A DNA stretch of 64,000 bases from Yoonia rosea (GTDB taxonomy: Bacteria; Pseudomonadota; Alphaproteobacteria; Rhodobacterales; Rhodobacteraceae): NCBI RefSeq assembly GCF_900156505.1, contig NZ_FTPR01000001.1, positions 930,001 through 994,000 of the forward strand, in the 5' to 3' direction. Under the pieces are notes generated by a model. That model was not told the DNA's origin, ran no database searches, and saw nothing but the letters and a program-made list of their open reading frames with translations. Below are positions 8,456 to 16,688 of the stretch, one piece after another; within the stretch, counting starts at the first letter, position 1; each line of letters starts with the position of its first letter. The translations under genes were made by a program, and so were the position numbers.

Positions 8456-9048
8456 GCCATACCTCCTGTCGGACTTGCGCCCAGAACAGCCAAAATGATG
8501 CCGGAGACGAGTGCCGTACCAATCAGGGCCAGAACAATCGCACCCAAGGCTTTGCCGAGATTATTAAAACCGTGCAAGACGTTGATAAAATTCATAAAAC
8601 ACCAGATCAAAGCACCAAGCGTCAACAGCCCGAAGATCGACCCGATCGCGGGGCTGATCAGCACAAGCACAAACTGCATCCCCTCAAGCGTCAGACTGAC
8701 CGCCTGAAACCAGACCACGATCGTCAAGGTGGCTTGCAAGGTGCCTTGGCCACCGATCATCCGGCCCGCATAGAAAATGCCGTAAACAAACAGCACGAAA
8801 AAGATGCCGATAATCCCGAAGAAACCAAAGGGCGACAGCGCGAACCCTTGCTCCTGCATCGCTTGTGGCATGGGCGATATCACCTGCAACAGCGCCACAA
8901 GCATCACGTTCAGCACTGCGACAAGCGCCAGCCCTGTCCAAAGCGCCTGCGCAGGAATATCCATTGCAAGCGCTTTACGTGCGCTCTCCGTCGGTTCCAC
9001 AATGCTGGTCCAGACCGCCCGCATCCAGGTTTGAAAATCAATTGTCAT
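8452..9048 (-). CDS. YIP1-family membrane protein (second of pair)
   Basis: A 198-residue protein with a short soluble N-terminus (MTIDFQTWMRAVWTSI) and about five hydrophobic helices ending with an Ala/Gly-rich tail, resembling the YIP1 domain. I use the ATG at 9048, which overlaps the stop of the upstream paralogue (ATGA), rather than an upstream in-frame ATG. Overlaps on both sides lock it between the other YIP1 gene and sufS, so it is co-translated with Fe-S assembly genes. Function unknown. Confidence 0.85.
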   Translation of the reverse strand: MTIDFQTWMRAVWTSIVEPTESARKALAMDIPAQALWTGLALVAVLNVMLVALLQVISPMPQAMQEQGFALSPFGFFGIIGIFFVLFVYGIFYAGRMIGGQGTLQATLTIVVWFQAVSLTLEGMQFVLVLISPAIGSIFGLLTLGALIWCFMNFINVLHGFNNLGKALGAIVLALIGTALVSGIILAVLGASPTGGMA

Positions 9049-9548
9049 GAATGGCTTTCCGCCTCGCGCAAGCATTGTACCCAGATAAAAACAAAGGCAA
9101 GTGCACCGATCGCACCCACAAGAACCGCCTGTGTGCCGTGGCCAATCAGGCCGCGCACCAGACCGTAGAACAAGAACATGGGCGTGGTCGCCAGCAAGGT
9201 CCAGAACAGGGCCAACCGCGCCCCGAACCAAGTGCCCTGCCCGCCCAGCACTTTTGCGACAAGATGTGACAGTGCCGCGATCCCGTACATGACCAAAGGC
9301 AAGATGATGACCGATCCGAAGAATGTATAGGTCATCATGCCTTCAAAGTTCATATCAGGCGGAAACGGAGAGGGTTCAAATCCTTCCGCCACCCGACGCA
9401 AACGGGGCCATTGCGCGACAAAGATCAAAAAACAGCTGACCATCAGATACATGATCGCCCTGTCTTCGCGCGGCCCTTGAGCAAGCAGATCACGCATAAC
9501 AGCGCGCGGCCTGCGCCACGTCCGCATGATGTCGTTTGTGACAGGCAT
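9045..9548 (-). CDS. YIP1-family membrane protein (first of pair)
   Basis: A 167-residue integral membrane protein with four to five hydrophobic helices. It opens with MPVTNDIMRTWRRPRAVMRDLLAQG, a soluble amphipathic segment like that of its neighbour, and continues with FLIFVAQWPRLRR and GGQGTWFGARLALFW. YIP1-domain proteins in bacteria have no settled function. It begins in the last base of the sufD stop and overlaps the next YIP1 gene by 4 bases, so it is an integral part of the suf operon. Confidence 0.85.
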   Translation of the reverse strand: MPVTNDIMRTWRRPRAVMRDLLAQGPREDRAIMYLMVSCFLIFVAQWPRLRRVAEGFEPSPFPPDMNFEGMMTYTFFGSVIILPLVMYGIAALSHLVAKVLGGQGTWFGARLALFWTLLATTPMFLFYGLVRGLIGHGTQAVLVGAIGALAFVFIWVQCLREAESHS

Positions 9549-10834
9549 TACCGATGCCGCGCCAGCCAGCCTTCAAGCCGGTCGCGCAAATCTTCCGCCA
9601 AAGTCTCGTCCTCGATTTCTTCCAGCGCCTCAGCCAAAAAGGACAAGGTCAACAGATTGCGTGCCTCGTCATGCGGTACACCGCGCGAGCGCAGATAAAA
9701 CAAAGCTGTTTCATCAATCGCACCCGAGGTGGAGCCGTGCGAACAGGCCACGTCATCGGCGTAAATCTCAAGCTCGGGCTTGGCAAGAAACTGGCTGTCA
9801 TCATCAAGCAAAAGCGACTGGCTGATCTGGTAGCCATCGGTCTTTTGCGCGCCTTCCTTAACCAGAATCTTACCCTGAAAGACGCCCGTAGCACCATTGC
9901 GCAGCACCTTTTTGAACACCTGACGGCTTTCGCCATTCAGCGCGTCATGGGTGATGAACACGGTGTCGTCGTGATGGAAATCCTTGCCGTCACCGACACA
10001 GACACCCGCCACATGGGCGACAGCATCGTCACCGGCAATCTCAAGCACACATTCGTTGCGTGTCAGCACCCCGTTGAAGGTGAGCGTGAAGGACTTGAAA
10101 GTCGATTCCGCAGCAATCCTTGCAAAACAATGGGTTACAGCACGGCGTTCATGATCGCGCCCTTGGGCACGGACGTGGTTGAACTTGCCGCCATCAGCAA
10201 CGTCGACTTCCAACAGCTTAGAAAACCGCGCCGCAGCGGGCCCGGTTTCCAGCAAGGTCATCTCGGCCCCCGCTTCAACCTTTACCACATTGTGCAGGAT
10301 CGCGTCAGAGGTGGTATCATTGTGCAGGTAAATAAAGTTCACGGGCTTTGTGGCCTTGCCGGTGACACGAATCACGACGCCATCGGTGGCAAGGGCCGTG
10401 TTCAGTGTCGCCAAAGGCCGCGCCACAGGTTTCTGACCGCGCGCTTCCAGCACACCATAGATGTCCTTGGCCCAGTGGATATCCGTCGCCATGGCATCAG
10501 AGAGGCGTTCGATCTCAAGGCCTGTCGCCTCCAGATCGTCAGACGCATCCGCATCGAACACACCGTCCACAAAAACGACCTTTACACGGTCTACTGTGTC
10601 AAAAAGCGGCGCTTCATCGCTGGCAAAGAGCGCGGCCTCTGGCGCATCTACCGCAGTCAAAGATGTCGGATCGGTATATTTCCAGTATTCATCACGCTTA
10701 GTCGGCAGACCCATCTGGCGCACGCGCACCAAAGCGTCTGCCCGCGCGGCATTGCCCCACGCAGCCCCTTGCGGCACATCGGCATCGGCCAAACGCGCCT
10801 CTGTTGTATCAATTTTCAACTGTGCCAGTGCCAT
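9548..10834 (-). CDS. sufD: Fe-S cluster assembly scaffold subunit SufD
   Basis: A 428-residue SufB/SufD-family beta-helix protein. The C-terminal region carries VACSHGSTSGAIDE, containing the conserved histidine that contributes to cluster building at the SufB-SufD interface, and ALFYLRSRGV. It partners with SufB and the ATPase SufC in the SufBC2D scaffold. Start and stop overlap sufC and the YIP1 gene by one base each, implying tight translational coupling. Confidence 0.95.
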   Translation of the reverse strand: MALAQLKIDTTEARLADADVPQGAAWGNAARADALVRVRQMGLPTKRDEYWKYTDPTSLTAVDAPEAALFASDEAPLFDTVDRVKVVFVDGVFDADASDDLEATGLEIERLSDAMATDIHWAKDIYGVLEARGQKPVARPLATLNTALATDGVVIRVTGKATKPVNFIYLHNDTTSDAILHNVVKVEAGAEMTLLETGPAAARFSKLLEVDVADGGKFNHVRAQGRDHERRAVTHCFARIAAESTFKSFTLTFNGVLTRNECVLEIAGDDAVAHVAGVCVGDGKDFHHDDTVFITHDALNGESRQVFKKVLRNGATGVFQGKILVKEGAQKTDGYQISQSLLLDDDSQFLAKPELEIYADDVACSHGSTSGAIDETALFYLRSRGVPHDEARNLLTLSFLAEALEEIEDETLAEDLRDRLEGWLARHR

Positions 10835-11589
10835 TAGGCCACCTCGGACAAGATATCAGCATAACCGTTGTTTTCGACCTCAAGCGCAAGCTCGGGGCCA
10901 CCGGATTTGATGATCCGGCCATTCGCCATGATATGCACGATATCTGGCTTAATGTGGTCCAGCAGACGCTGATAGTGAGTGATCACAAGGAACGACCGCC
11001 CTTCGGAGCGCAGCGCATTCACGCCATCGGCAACCAGCTTCATGGCATCAACGTCAAGACCGGAATCAGTCTCGTCCAGAATGCACATCTTGGGCTCAAG
11101 CATGGCCATCTGCAGGATTTCATTGCGCTTTTTCTCACCACCGGAGAATCCGACGTTCACCGGACGCTTCAGCATCTCTGCGTCGATCTTCAGGCTTTTG
11201 GCTTTTTCGCGCACCTCTTTGAGGAAATCGGCGGCGCTCAATTCGTCCTCGCCGCGCGCCTTGCGCTGTGCGTTCACAGCGGTGCGCAGGAAAGTCATGT
11301 TGCCGACACCCGGAATTTCCACAGGGTACTGGAACGCAAGAAACAGGCCCAAGGCCGCGCGCTCTTCGGGCTCCATATCCAGCAGGTCTTCGCCGTCCAG
11401 CGTGGCGGATCCACCGGTGACCTCATAACCGTCCTTGCCCGAGAGCACATAGGACAAGGTCGATTTGCCGGACCCGTTCGGCCCCATGATCGCATGCACG
11501 GTTCCCGGTGCGATCGACAGGTCCACGCCTTTCAGGATCTGCTTGTCTTCTTCTTCCAGTTTGACCTCTAGGCCTTTGATTTCCAGCAT
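10834..11589 (-). CDS. sufC: Fe-S assembly ATPase SufC
   Basis: A 251-residue ABC-type ATPase: Walker A GPNGSGKST near 36-44, signature FSGGEKKRNE, Walker B MCILDETDSGLD with the SufC-type D-E-T-D-S, and the switch histidine in FLVITHYQRLL. It drives conformational change in the SufBC2D scaffold and is not a transporter. It lies directly upstream of sufD with a one-base overlap and 93 bases after the preceding membrane-protein gene. Confidence 0.97.
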   Translation of the reverse strand: MLEIKGLEVKLEEEDKQILKGVDLSIAPGTVHAIMGPNGSGKSTLSYVLSGKDGYEVTGGSATLDGEDLLDMEPEERAALGLFLAFQYPVEIPGVGNMTFLRTAVNAQRKARGEDELSAADFLKEVREKAKSLKIDAEMLKRPVNVGFSGGEKKRNEILQMAMLEPKMCILDETDSGLDVDAMKLVADGVNALRSEGRSFLVITHYQRLLDHIKPDIVHIMANGRIIKSGGPELALEVENNGYADILSEVA

Positions 11590-11682
11590 TTTATTCTCCT
11601 GAAGATGATTGTGTTACGCCAACGCGCATGGCCCCGAGACGGGCAAAGCCGCGCAGGGTTTTCGCATTGCGATAGAGTGGGT

Positions 11683-12192
11683 TTACAGGCCGAAAACGGT
11701 CCCGCGATACACAACGGAATGTTGTGTTGTAACTTCCATGACCTGATCCACGTATTCCGCGGTATAGATCATTGCCATCGGTTCGGGCCAGCGCCAGATC
11801 AGGTTGTGCCCTGCGGTCAGCATCACTGCGATACCCGCGACCTGCGCGAACCGCTCGGTTATCTTGCGCCGATCCAGCATGGCCGAGAAAAGCACCATGG
11901 CCCAAAACGCGATGAACAGTTCCAGATAGAACACCACATCGCTTTGATCGAGCAGACCGAAATACCGGACCCGCACCACTTGCGCAAAAAGCAACGCCAG
12001 CGCGCCGATAATCATCGAGACGATAAACTTGCCCAGAAACGATGGTTCCTGCGGTTTTGTGATCTTTTCGCGCGTAACGCGCTTGGGAATGTGCATTCCC
12101 AGATCTGGATCGTAATAGGACTTGTTGCGCGGGTTTTTGATGTTCTTCACCCGCGCATTGAAATCGTTGATATCGTACTTCCGCGTCGCCAT
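11683..12192 (-). CDS. Uncharacterised membrane protein inside the suf operon
   Basis: A 169-residue protein starting MATRKYDINDFNARVKNIKNP: about 60 basic soluble residues, then two hydrophobic stretches (FIVSMIIGALALLFAQ, FYLELFIAFWAMVLF), probable further helices and a polar C-terminus. I prefer the ATG at 12192 to one ten codons upstream because the conserved-looking basic segment begins here. It sits between sufB and sufC with 114 and 93 bases on either side, unlike the tightly overlapping downstream genes. I do not recognise the family. Confidence 0.75.
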   Translation of the reverse strand: MATRKYDINDFNARVKNIKNPRNKSYYDPDLGMHIPKRVTREKITKPQEPSFLGKFIVSMIIGALALLFAQVVRVRYFGLLDQSDVVFYLELFIAFWAMVLFSAMLDRRKITERFAQVAGIAVMLTAGHNLIWRWPEPMAMIYTAEYVDQVMEVTTQHSVVYRGTVFGL

Positions 12193-12262
12193 AGGCTGTT
12201 GACCCACCAAAATATTGCTCAATCCCTAATAGCATTGAACTGGGGCAAGAAATTGGCCGCAG

Positions 12263-12277
12263 CGTGACAAGGTCACG
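12263..12277. promoter_or_regulatory. Perfect 6-3-6 dyad upstream of the sufB-sufC membrane gene
   Basis: CGTGAC-AAG-GTCACG is a perfect inverted repeat in the 114-base gap after sufB, about 70 bases before the start of the small membrane-protein gene. It could be an operator or a short RNA hairpin; nothing else identifies it. Confidence 0.3.
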
Positions 12278-12306
12278 ACAGTTATGTTGACGTAGGGGAA
12301 GCATAT

Positions 12307-13830
12307 TTAGCCAACAGACCCTTCCAGCGAAATCGCAACAAGCGCCTGCGCTTCCATGGCAAACTCCATGGGCAGCGCTTGCAGCACTTCCTTACAGAAC
12401 CCGTTTACGACCAGCGCGACCGCCTCTTCCTCGTCCATGCCGCGCGAACGGCAATAGAACAGCTGATCATCATCCACCTTGGATGTGGTGGCCTCATGTT
12501 CAACCCGGGACGAGTTATTCTTGACCTCGATGTAGGGCACGGTGTGCGCGCCGCATTTATCGCCAATCAGAAGGCTGTCACACTGCGTATAGTTGCGCGA
12601 TTTCGTGGCCTTGGGGTGCATCGACACCAACCCGCGATAGGTGTTCTGTGCCTTACCGGCGCTGATGCCTTTCGACACGATCCGCGACTTGGTGTTCTTG
12701 CCCAAATGGATCATCTTGGTGCCGGTATCGGCTTGCTGCATGTTGTTCGCAATCGCGATGGAATAGAACTCACCCTGGCTGTCATCACCGCGCAGAATAC
12801 AGCTTGGGTATTTCCAAGTCACAGCAGAGCCCGTTTCCACCTGCGTCCACATCACCTTGGACCGGTCGCCACGGCAATCGGCGCGCTTGGTCACAAAGTT
12901 ATAGATGCCGCCCACACCGTTCTCATCACCGGGGTACCAGTTCTGCACGGTCGAATACTTCACCTCGGCATCTTCCTCGACGATGATTTCCACAACAGCC
13001 GCATGCAGCTGGGCCACATCGCGCTTGGGCGCTGTACAGCCTTCAAGATAGGACACGTAAGAGCCTTTATCGGCGATAATCAGCGTCCGCTCGAACTGGC
13101 CGGTATTTTCGGCATTGATGCGGAAATAGGTCGACAGCTCCATCGGGCAGCGCACACCCGGCGGGATGTAAACAAACGAACCATCTGAAAACACAGCAGA
13201 ATTCAGCGTAGCATAAAAGTTGTCCGACGGCGGCACCACGGTGCCAAGGTACTTCTTAACCAGCTCGGGGTGCTTCTCAATCGCCTCTGAGATCGAGCAG
13301 AAGATCACCCCCGCTTTTTCCAGTTCCTTCTGGAAGGTCGTCCCAACGGACACGGAATCGAACACCGCATCCACAGCCACCTTGCGGCCCTCGGCAGGCG
13401 CATCTTCGGCCCCTTCGACACCGGCCAAAATCATCTGCTCTTTCAGCGGAATACCCAGCTTTTCGTAAGTGGCCAACAGCTTGGGATCGACGTCATCCAG
13501 CGATTTCGGCTTCTCTTCCATGCTCTTGGGACGCGCGTAGTAATAGATGTCCTGAAAATCGATGTCAGGATAGTTCACCATTGCCCATGTGGGCTCATCC
13601 ATCTTTTCCCAGCGGGTGAACGCGGACAGACGCCACTCGGTCATCCACTCGGGCTCTTTGTTCTTGCTTGAGATCAGGCGCACGATATCGGGGTTCACGC
13701 CTTTGGGGGCGTAATCCATCTCGATCTCGGTGTTCCAGCCGTATTTATAGTTGCCAGAGAGTTCCTTGACCGCATCCACGGTCTCCTGATCAACGCCTTC
13801 TTTGACCTCTACGGTATCCAAAGCTGTCAT
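12307..13830 (-). CDS. sufB: Fe-S cluster assembly scaffold subunit SufB
   Basis: A 507-residue SufB, longer than SufD as usual. The C-terminal core holds [14 protein letters not shown], the cysteine of QLFYCRSRG (the sulfur-acceptor and cluster-assembly cysteine in the family) and the glutamate of [10 protein letters not shown]. It is the scaffold on which Fe-S clusters are built with SufC and SufD. It starts 12 bases after the upstream desulfurase gene, so both are probably on one transcript from the iscR promoter. Confidence 0.97.
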   Translation of the reverse strand: MTALDTVEVKEGVDQETVDAVKELSGNYKYGWNTEIEMDYAPKGVNPDIVRLISSKNKEPEWMTEWRLSAFTRWEKMDEPTWAMVNYPDIDFQDIYYYARPKSMEEKPKSLDDVDPKLLATYEKLGIPLKEQMILAGVEGAEDAPAEGRKVAVDAVFDSVSVGTTFQKELEKAGVIFCSISEAIEKHPELVKKYLGTVVPPSDNFYATLNSAVFSDGSFVYIPPGVRCPMELSTYFRINAENTGQFERTLIIADKGSYVSYLEGCTAPKRDVAQLHAAVVEIIVEEDAEVKYSTVQNWYPGDENGVGGIYNFVTKRADCRGDRSKVMWTQVETGSAVTWKYPSCILRGDDSQGEFYSIAIANNMQQADTGTKMIHLGKNTKSRIVSKGISAGKAQNTYRGLVSMHPKATKSRNYTQCDSLLIGDKCGAHTVPYIEVKNNSSRVEHEATTSKVDDDQLFYCRSRGMDEEEAVALVVNGFCKEVLQALPMEFAMEAQALVAISLEGSVG

Positions 13831-13842
13831 CTTTTCATCCTC

Positions 13843-14874
13843 TCAAGCGGCCCTGCGCCGCGCCCGTTTTTCGTTCCAGGCCTGCGCAAAACGCAAAACC
13901 TCATCCTCAGTTGTCTCGATGCCCAGTGACACGCGGATTGCGCTTGATGCCACCTCATCGTTCAGTCCCAGCGCCTGTAGCACCCGGCTTGTCTTGACCT
14001 TGCCACTCGAACAGGCCGAGCCTGCCGAGACAGCAAATCCAGCCAGATCCATCGCCATCACCTGCGTCTCACCCTTCCAGCCCGGAGAGGCAAAACAGCT
14101 CGTGTTCGGCAAACGCTGCGATCCTTTCCCGACAAAAATAGTGCTCTTTTCAGAGGCCTCAATGGCTCTTTCTAGAATATTTCTAAGTTTGGCAACCCGC
14201 TCCCATTTTCCGGCCGCCAGATCGGCCTGTGCCGCCAACGCGGCAGCCCCCATTCCGGCAATCGCCACGACGTTCTCGGTGCCGGACCGACGGCCCATTT
14301 CCTGTCCGCCGCCTTTGATTTGTGCTGCGATATCGGTCCCTTGCGGGAATATCAACGCACCCACCCCTTTGGGGCCACCAAATTTATGCGCCGACAAAAA
14401 CACCATCTGCACGCCAGACCACGAAAAGGCGAAAGGCACTTTGCCGAATCCTTGGGTAATGTCGCTGACCGCCAGCCCTTGCGGCAAATCCTGCACAATG
14501 CCGGTTTCCGAATTCGCCAGTTGCACGCAGGATCCGGCAGGATCATCCACCTGCACCACCCCATCGACAACCGCCAGACAAGGATCAACCCACGCATGCA
14601 CAGCGTCATGTTCGATCGGGGCGGCCTGCAACCCACGCCCTGCCAATGCCAGTGCGGCCGCCTCCGTCGCCCCCGACGTAAAGACAACATCCGCACCCGA
14701 TGCACCCACAGCTTCGGCAATCTGCTGCCGTGCGGTTTCAACAACCCCTTTGGCTGCGCGCCCCTCGGCATGGACAGACGACGGATTGCCAACCACATCC
14801 ATGGCCGCCAGCATCGCGGTCCGCGCCTCGGCCCGCAACGGGGTTGTCGCATTGTGATCCAGATAGGTTCTCAT
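13843..14874 (-). CDS. Cysteine desulfurase, IscS/NifS type (group I)
   Basis: A 343-residue PLP enzyme beginning MRTYLDHNATTPLR, the usual NifS/IscS start. The PLP lysine is in LSAHKFGGPKG, and the mobile-loop cysteine in SAGSACSSGKVKTS, so the active site is group I, distinct from SufS in the same operon. It is shorter than E. coli IscS. The operon thus carries two desulfurases. Around 14171-14187 the gene uses rare codons (AGA, CTA) that create an Irr-box-like palindrome. Confidence 0.9.
   Translation of the reverse strand: MRTYLDHNATTPLRAEARTAMLAAMDVVGNPSSVHAEGRAAKGVVETARQQIAEAVGASGADVVFTSGATEAAALALAGRGLQAAPIEHDAVHAWVDPCLAVVDGVVQVDDPAGSCVQLANSETGIVQDLPQGLAVSDITQGFGKVPFAFSWSGVQMVFLSAHKFGGPKGVGALIFPQGTDIAAQIKGGGQEMGRRSGTENVVAIAGMGAAALAAQADLAAGKWERVAKLRNILERAIEASEKSTIFVGKGSQRLPNTSCFASPGWKGETQVMAMDLAGFAVSAGSACSSGKVKTSRVLQALGLNDEVASSAIRVSLGIETTEDEVLRFAQAWNEKRARRRAA
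14171..14187. promoter_or_regulatory. Irr-box-like palindrome inside the desulfurase gene
   Basis: TCTAGAA-TAT-TTCTAAG contains the perfect core TAGAA-N3-TTCTA of the iron control element. It lies within coding sequence, about 690 bases after the start codon, in a run of codons rare in this GC-rich region (AGA, CTA). Whether it binds Irr is untested. Confidence 0.3.
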
Positions 14875-14918
14875 CGCATCATCTTGCCTAAAATACTCCG
14901 GGGGAGCGCGGAACGCGC

Positions 14919-14933
14919 GGGGGCAGCGCCCCC
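14919..14933 (-). terminator. GC hairpin just after iscR (possible attenuator)
   Basis: GGGGGC-AGC-GCCCCC is a perfect 6-bp stem immediately after the iscR stop codon, without a following T run. It is followed on the minus strand by CCCCCGGAGTATTTTAGG (14889-14906), which looks like a degenerate dispersed intergenic element. It may reduce read-through from iscR into the desulfurase gene. Confidence 0.4.
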
Positions 14934-15398
14934 TTAAGTCTCTTCATCAACAACTTCGAACAACGCCGGTACAGCAGGACAAGGGGCAAGCTCGTTACTG
15001 ACAACATCGGACAGGCGCGCCTGGTGCAGGAACACATAGACATGCGCGCTTAGCCCCTCCCACAAGCGGTTCGTCATGGACTGCGCCCGCGATCCCGACG
15101 CCCCGCCAGAGGCCCCCGCACCTTTGTGCATTGCGGACACGGTTTCATCCACCGCACCCAGAATCTCGACCACGCGAATGTCCGACGCAGGCCGCGCAAG
15201 GCGGTATCCGCCCCCCGGCCCGCGCACAGAATCAACCAGTCCCGCACGGCGCAACTTGACAAAAAGCTGCTCAAGATAGGGCAGTGAAATGTCCTGACGT
15301 TTGGAAATCTCGGTCAAATTGACCAAAGCATTTTCGGGCTGCAACGCCAAATCTGCCAAAGCAACCATCGCATAGCGGCCCTTCGTGCTTAATTTCAT
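14934..15398 (-). CDS. iscR: Rrf2-family regulator IscR with a single cysteine
   Basis: A 154-residue Rrf2 regulator: winged helix-turn-helix at about 3-75 (MKLSTKGRYAMVALADLA, VRGPGGGYRLAR). In E. coli IscR three cysteines and a histidine bind a [2Fe-2S] cluster; here the corresponding loop (about 90-108) is Gly/Ala/Ser-rich without cysteine, and the only cysteine is C140 (APCPA). Reduced cysteine content is known for Rhodobacterales IscR. I chose the ATG at 15398 because it gives the canonical Rrf2 start. It heads the suf operon and probably represses it. Confidence 0.9.
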   Translation of the reverse strand: MKLSTKGRYAMVALADLALQPENALVNLTEISKRQDISLPYLEQLFVKLRRAGLVDSVRGPGGGYRLARPASDIRVVEILGAVDETVSAMHKGAGASGGASGSRAQSMTNRLWEGLSAHVYVFLHQARLSDVVSNELAPCPAVPALFEVVDEET

Positions 15399-15493
15399 TG
15401 GCTTTCCCCAGATAAACAGGCGCAATTTCATTGACGGCGCAGGCTGGCGTCATTAGGTCACTTTGACTACAACAACATGGGCCCGCGCCCAAG

Positions 15494-15510
15494 TTTAGAA
15501 TCTTTCTAAG
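15494..15510. promoter_or_regulatory. Irr box (iron control element) between iscR and hydrolase
   Basis: TTTAGAA-TCT-TTCTAAG is a 7-3-7 inverted repeat with one end mismatch and matches the alphaproteobacterial ICE/Irr-box consensus TTTAGAA-N3-TTCTAAA. It is 95 bases upstream of the iscR start and 57 upstream of the divergent hydrolase start. Irr is an iron- and haem-responsive regulator; control of iscR-suf by it is the expected role. Confidence 0.7.
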
Positions 15511-15567
15511 GTGTCTGAGCATTTTCGTCAAGAATGTGAACGCACCGACAGCAGCAACGGAAATACC

Positions 15568-16221
15568 ATGCCCGAAGTCATTTTTCCTGGTCCAGAAGGT
15601 CGCCTCGAAGGGCGCTATCACCCGCAAAAAGACCGGGATGCGCCAATCGCGATCGTTCTGCACCCCCACCCGCAATTCGGCGGGACGATGAACAACCGCG
15701 TCGTCTATAATCTGCACTATGCGTTCTACAACATGGGCTTTACGGTCCTGCGGTTTAACTTCCGCGGCGTCGGGCGGTCCCAGGGTGAATACGATCAGGG
15801 TGTGGGGGAACTCTCGGATGCGGCCTCGGCGCTGGATTATCTGCAGTCCATGAACAACAACGCCAAACATTGCTGGGTGGCGGGTTTCTCCTTCGGGGCA
15901 TGGATTGGCATGCAGCTTTTGATGCGCCGCCCCGAGATCACGGGTTTCATCTCGGTGAGCCCGCCTGCAAATATGTACGACTTCAGCTTCCTTGCGCCCT
16001 GCCCGTCTTCCGGCCTTATCATCAACGGCTCGAACGACCGCGTGGCCCCGCCCGCGGATACGGTAAACCTTGTGAACAAACTGCACGAGCAAAAGGGCAT
16101 CACGGTCACCCACGACGTGATGGAAGGTGCGGGGCACTTCTTTGAAGACCCCCACATGGACCCGATGATCGACACTGTGCGGACCTATGTGCGCCGCCGT
16201 CTAACAGAGAACACACGCTAA
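15568..16221 (+). CDS. Alpha/beta hydrolase
   Basis: A 217-residue compact alpha/beta hydrolase. Visible elements are HPHPQFGGTMNN after strand 3, the nucleophile elbow G-F-S-F-G near residue 110, the acid in NGSNDRVAP and the catalytic histidine in GAGHFFEDP. The size fits the COG2945-like hydrolases; substrate unknown. I chose the ATG at 15568 (MPEVIF), since the upstream in-frame ATG would run into the Irr-box region. It is divergent from iscR and followed by a small gene 2 bases on. Confidence 0.85.
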   Translation: MPEVIFPGPEGRLEGRYHPQKDRDAPIAIVLHPHPQFGGTMNNRVVYNLHYAFYNMGFTVLRFNFRGVGRSQGEYDQGVGELSDAASALDYLQSMNNNAKHCWVAGFSFGAWIGMQLLMRRPEITGFISVSPPANMYDFSFLAPCPSSGLIINGSNDRVAPPADTVNLVNKLHEQKGITVTHDVMEGAGHFFEDPHMDPMIDTVRTYVRRRLTENTR

Positions 16222-16223
16222 CC

Positions 16224-16679
16224 ATGGCCGATAGCTATCTCGAACGCGTCGCTGGCGAACTTGCCGATCTTGCTTTGGAAGATGCCAAGGCCAACGAAGA
16301 CGAAAACATTGTTGATACAATCGGTGAAATTCTCGGCTCCTCCTCGCAAACCCTGCAAGAGGCTTTTCTGACCGCAGTGCGCGTCCGGCGCGCAGAAGCG
16401 CGCGCACGCAAGCTTTTGGCAGAACGCGCCGGCAAGAAAACAAGGGTAAAGTCGCGGCTCTTGTCTGATGGCGAGCAAACAAAAGCGTGCGCGAAGCCCA
16501 TCGAAATGGGCGGCAAAGCACCCGAGGCCGCTGCGCCGGAAGCACCCGCCGCGCCGCAGTCACAAGAGGATGCGGCCTTTGCCGATGCGTTAAGCTCGCT
16601 TGACGAATTCCTGCAGTCCGAGGACACCGACGACACCCCGCCACCAGGTATTCAGCCCGCGCGCCCGTCGCGCGGCTAA
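16224..16679 (+). CDS. Conserved hypothetical soluble protein
   Basis: A 151-residue hydrophilic protein. The first 75 residues (MADSYLERVAGELADLALED on) are predicted helical with heptad-like spacing and many Arg/Ala; residues 95-151 are Pro/Ala/Glu-rich and probably disordered. It starts 2 bases after the hydrolase stop and ends 9 bases before the HD gene, so it belongs to the same transcript. I do not recognise the family. Confidence 0.7.
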   Translation: MADSYLERVAGELADLALEDAKANEDENIVDTIGEILGSSSQTLQEAFLTAVRVRRAEARARKLLAERAGKKTRVKSRLLSDGEQTKACAKPIEMGGKAPEAAAPEAPAAPQSQEDAAFADALSSLDEFLQSEDTDDTPPPGIQPARPSRG

Positions 16680-16688
16680 GAACGCAAC

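Noticed and set aside
7226..8707. A 493-codon open frame antisense to sufS, longer than sufS itself
   Set aside because: Composition is His/Arg-rich as expected for antisense of a GC-rich gene; sufS has full catalytic motifs. Spurious.
9554..10837. A 427-codon open frame antisense to sufD
   Set aside because: No domain or ribosome site; mirrors sufD codon bias.
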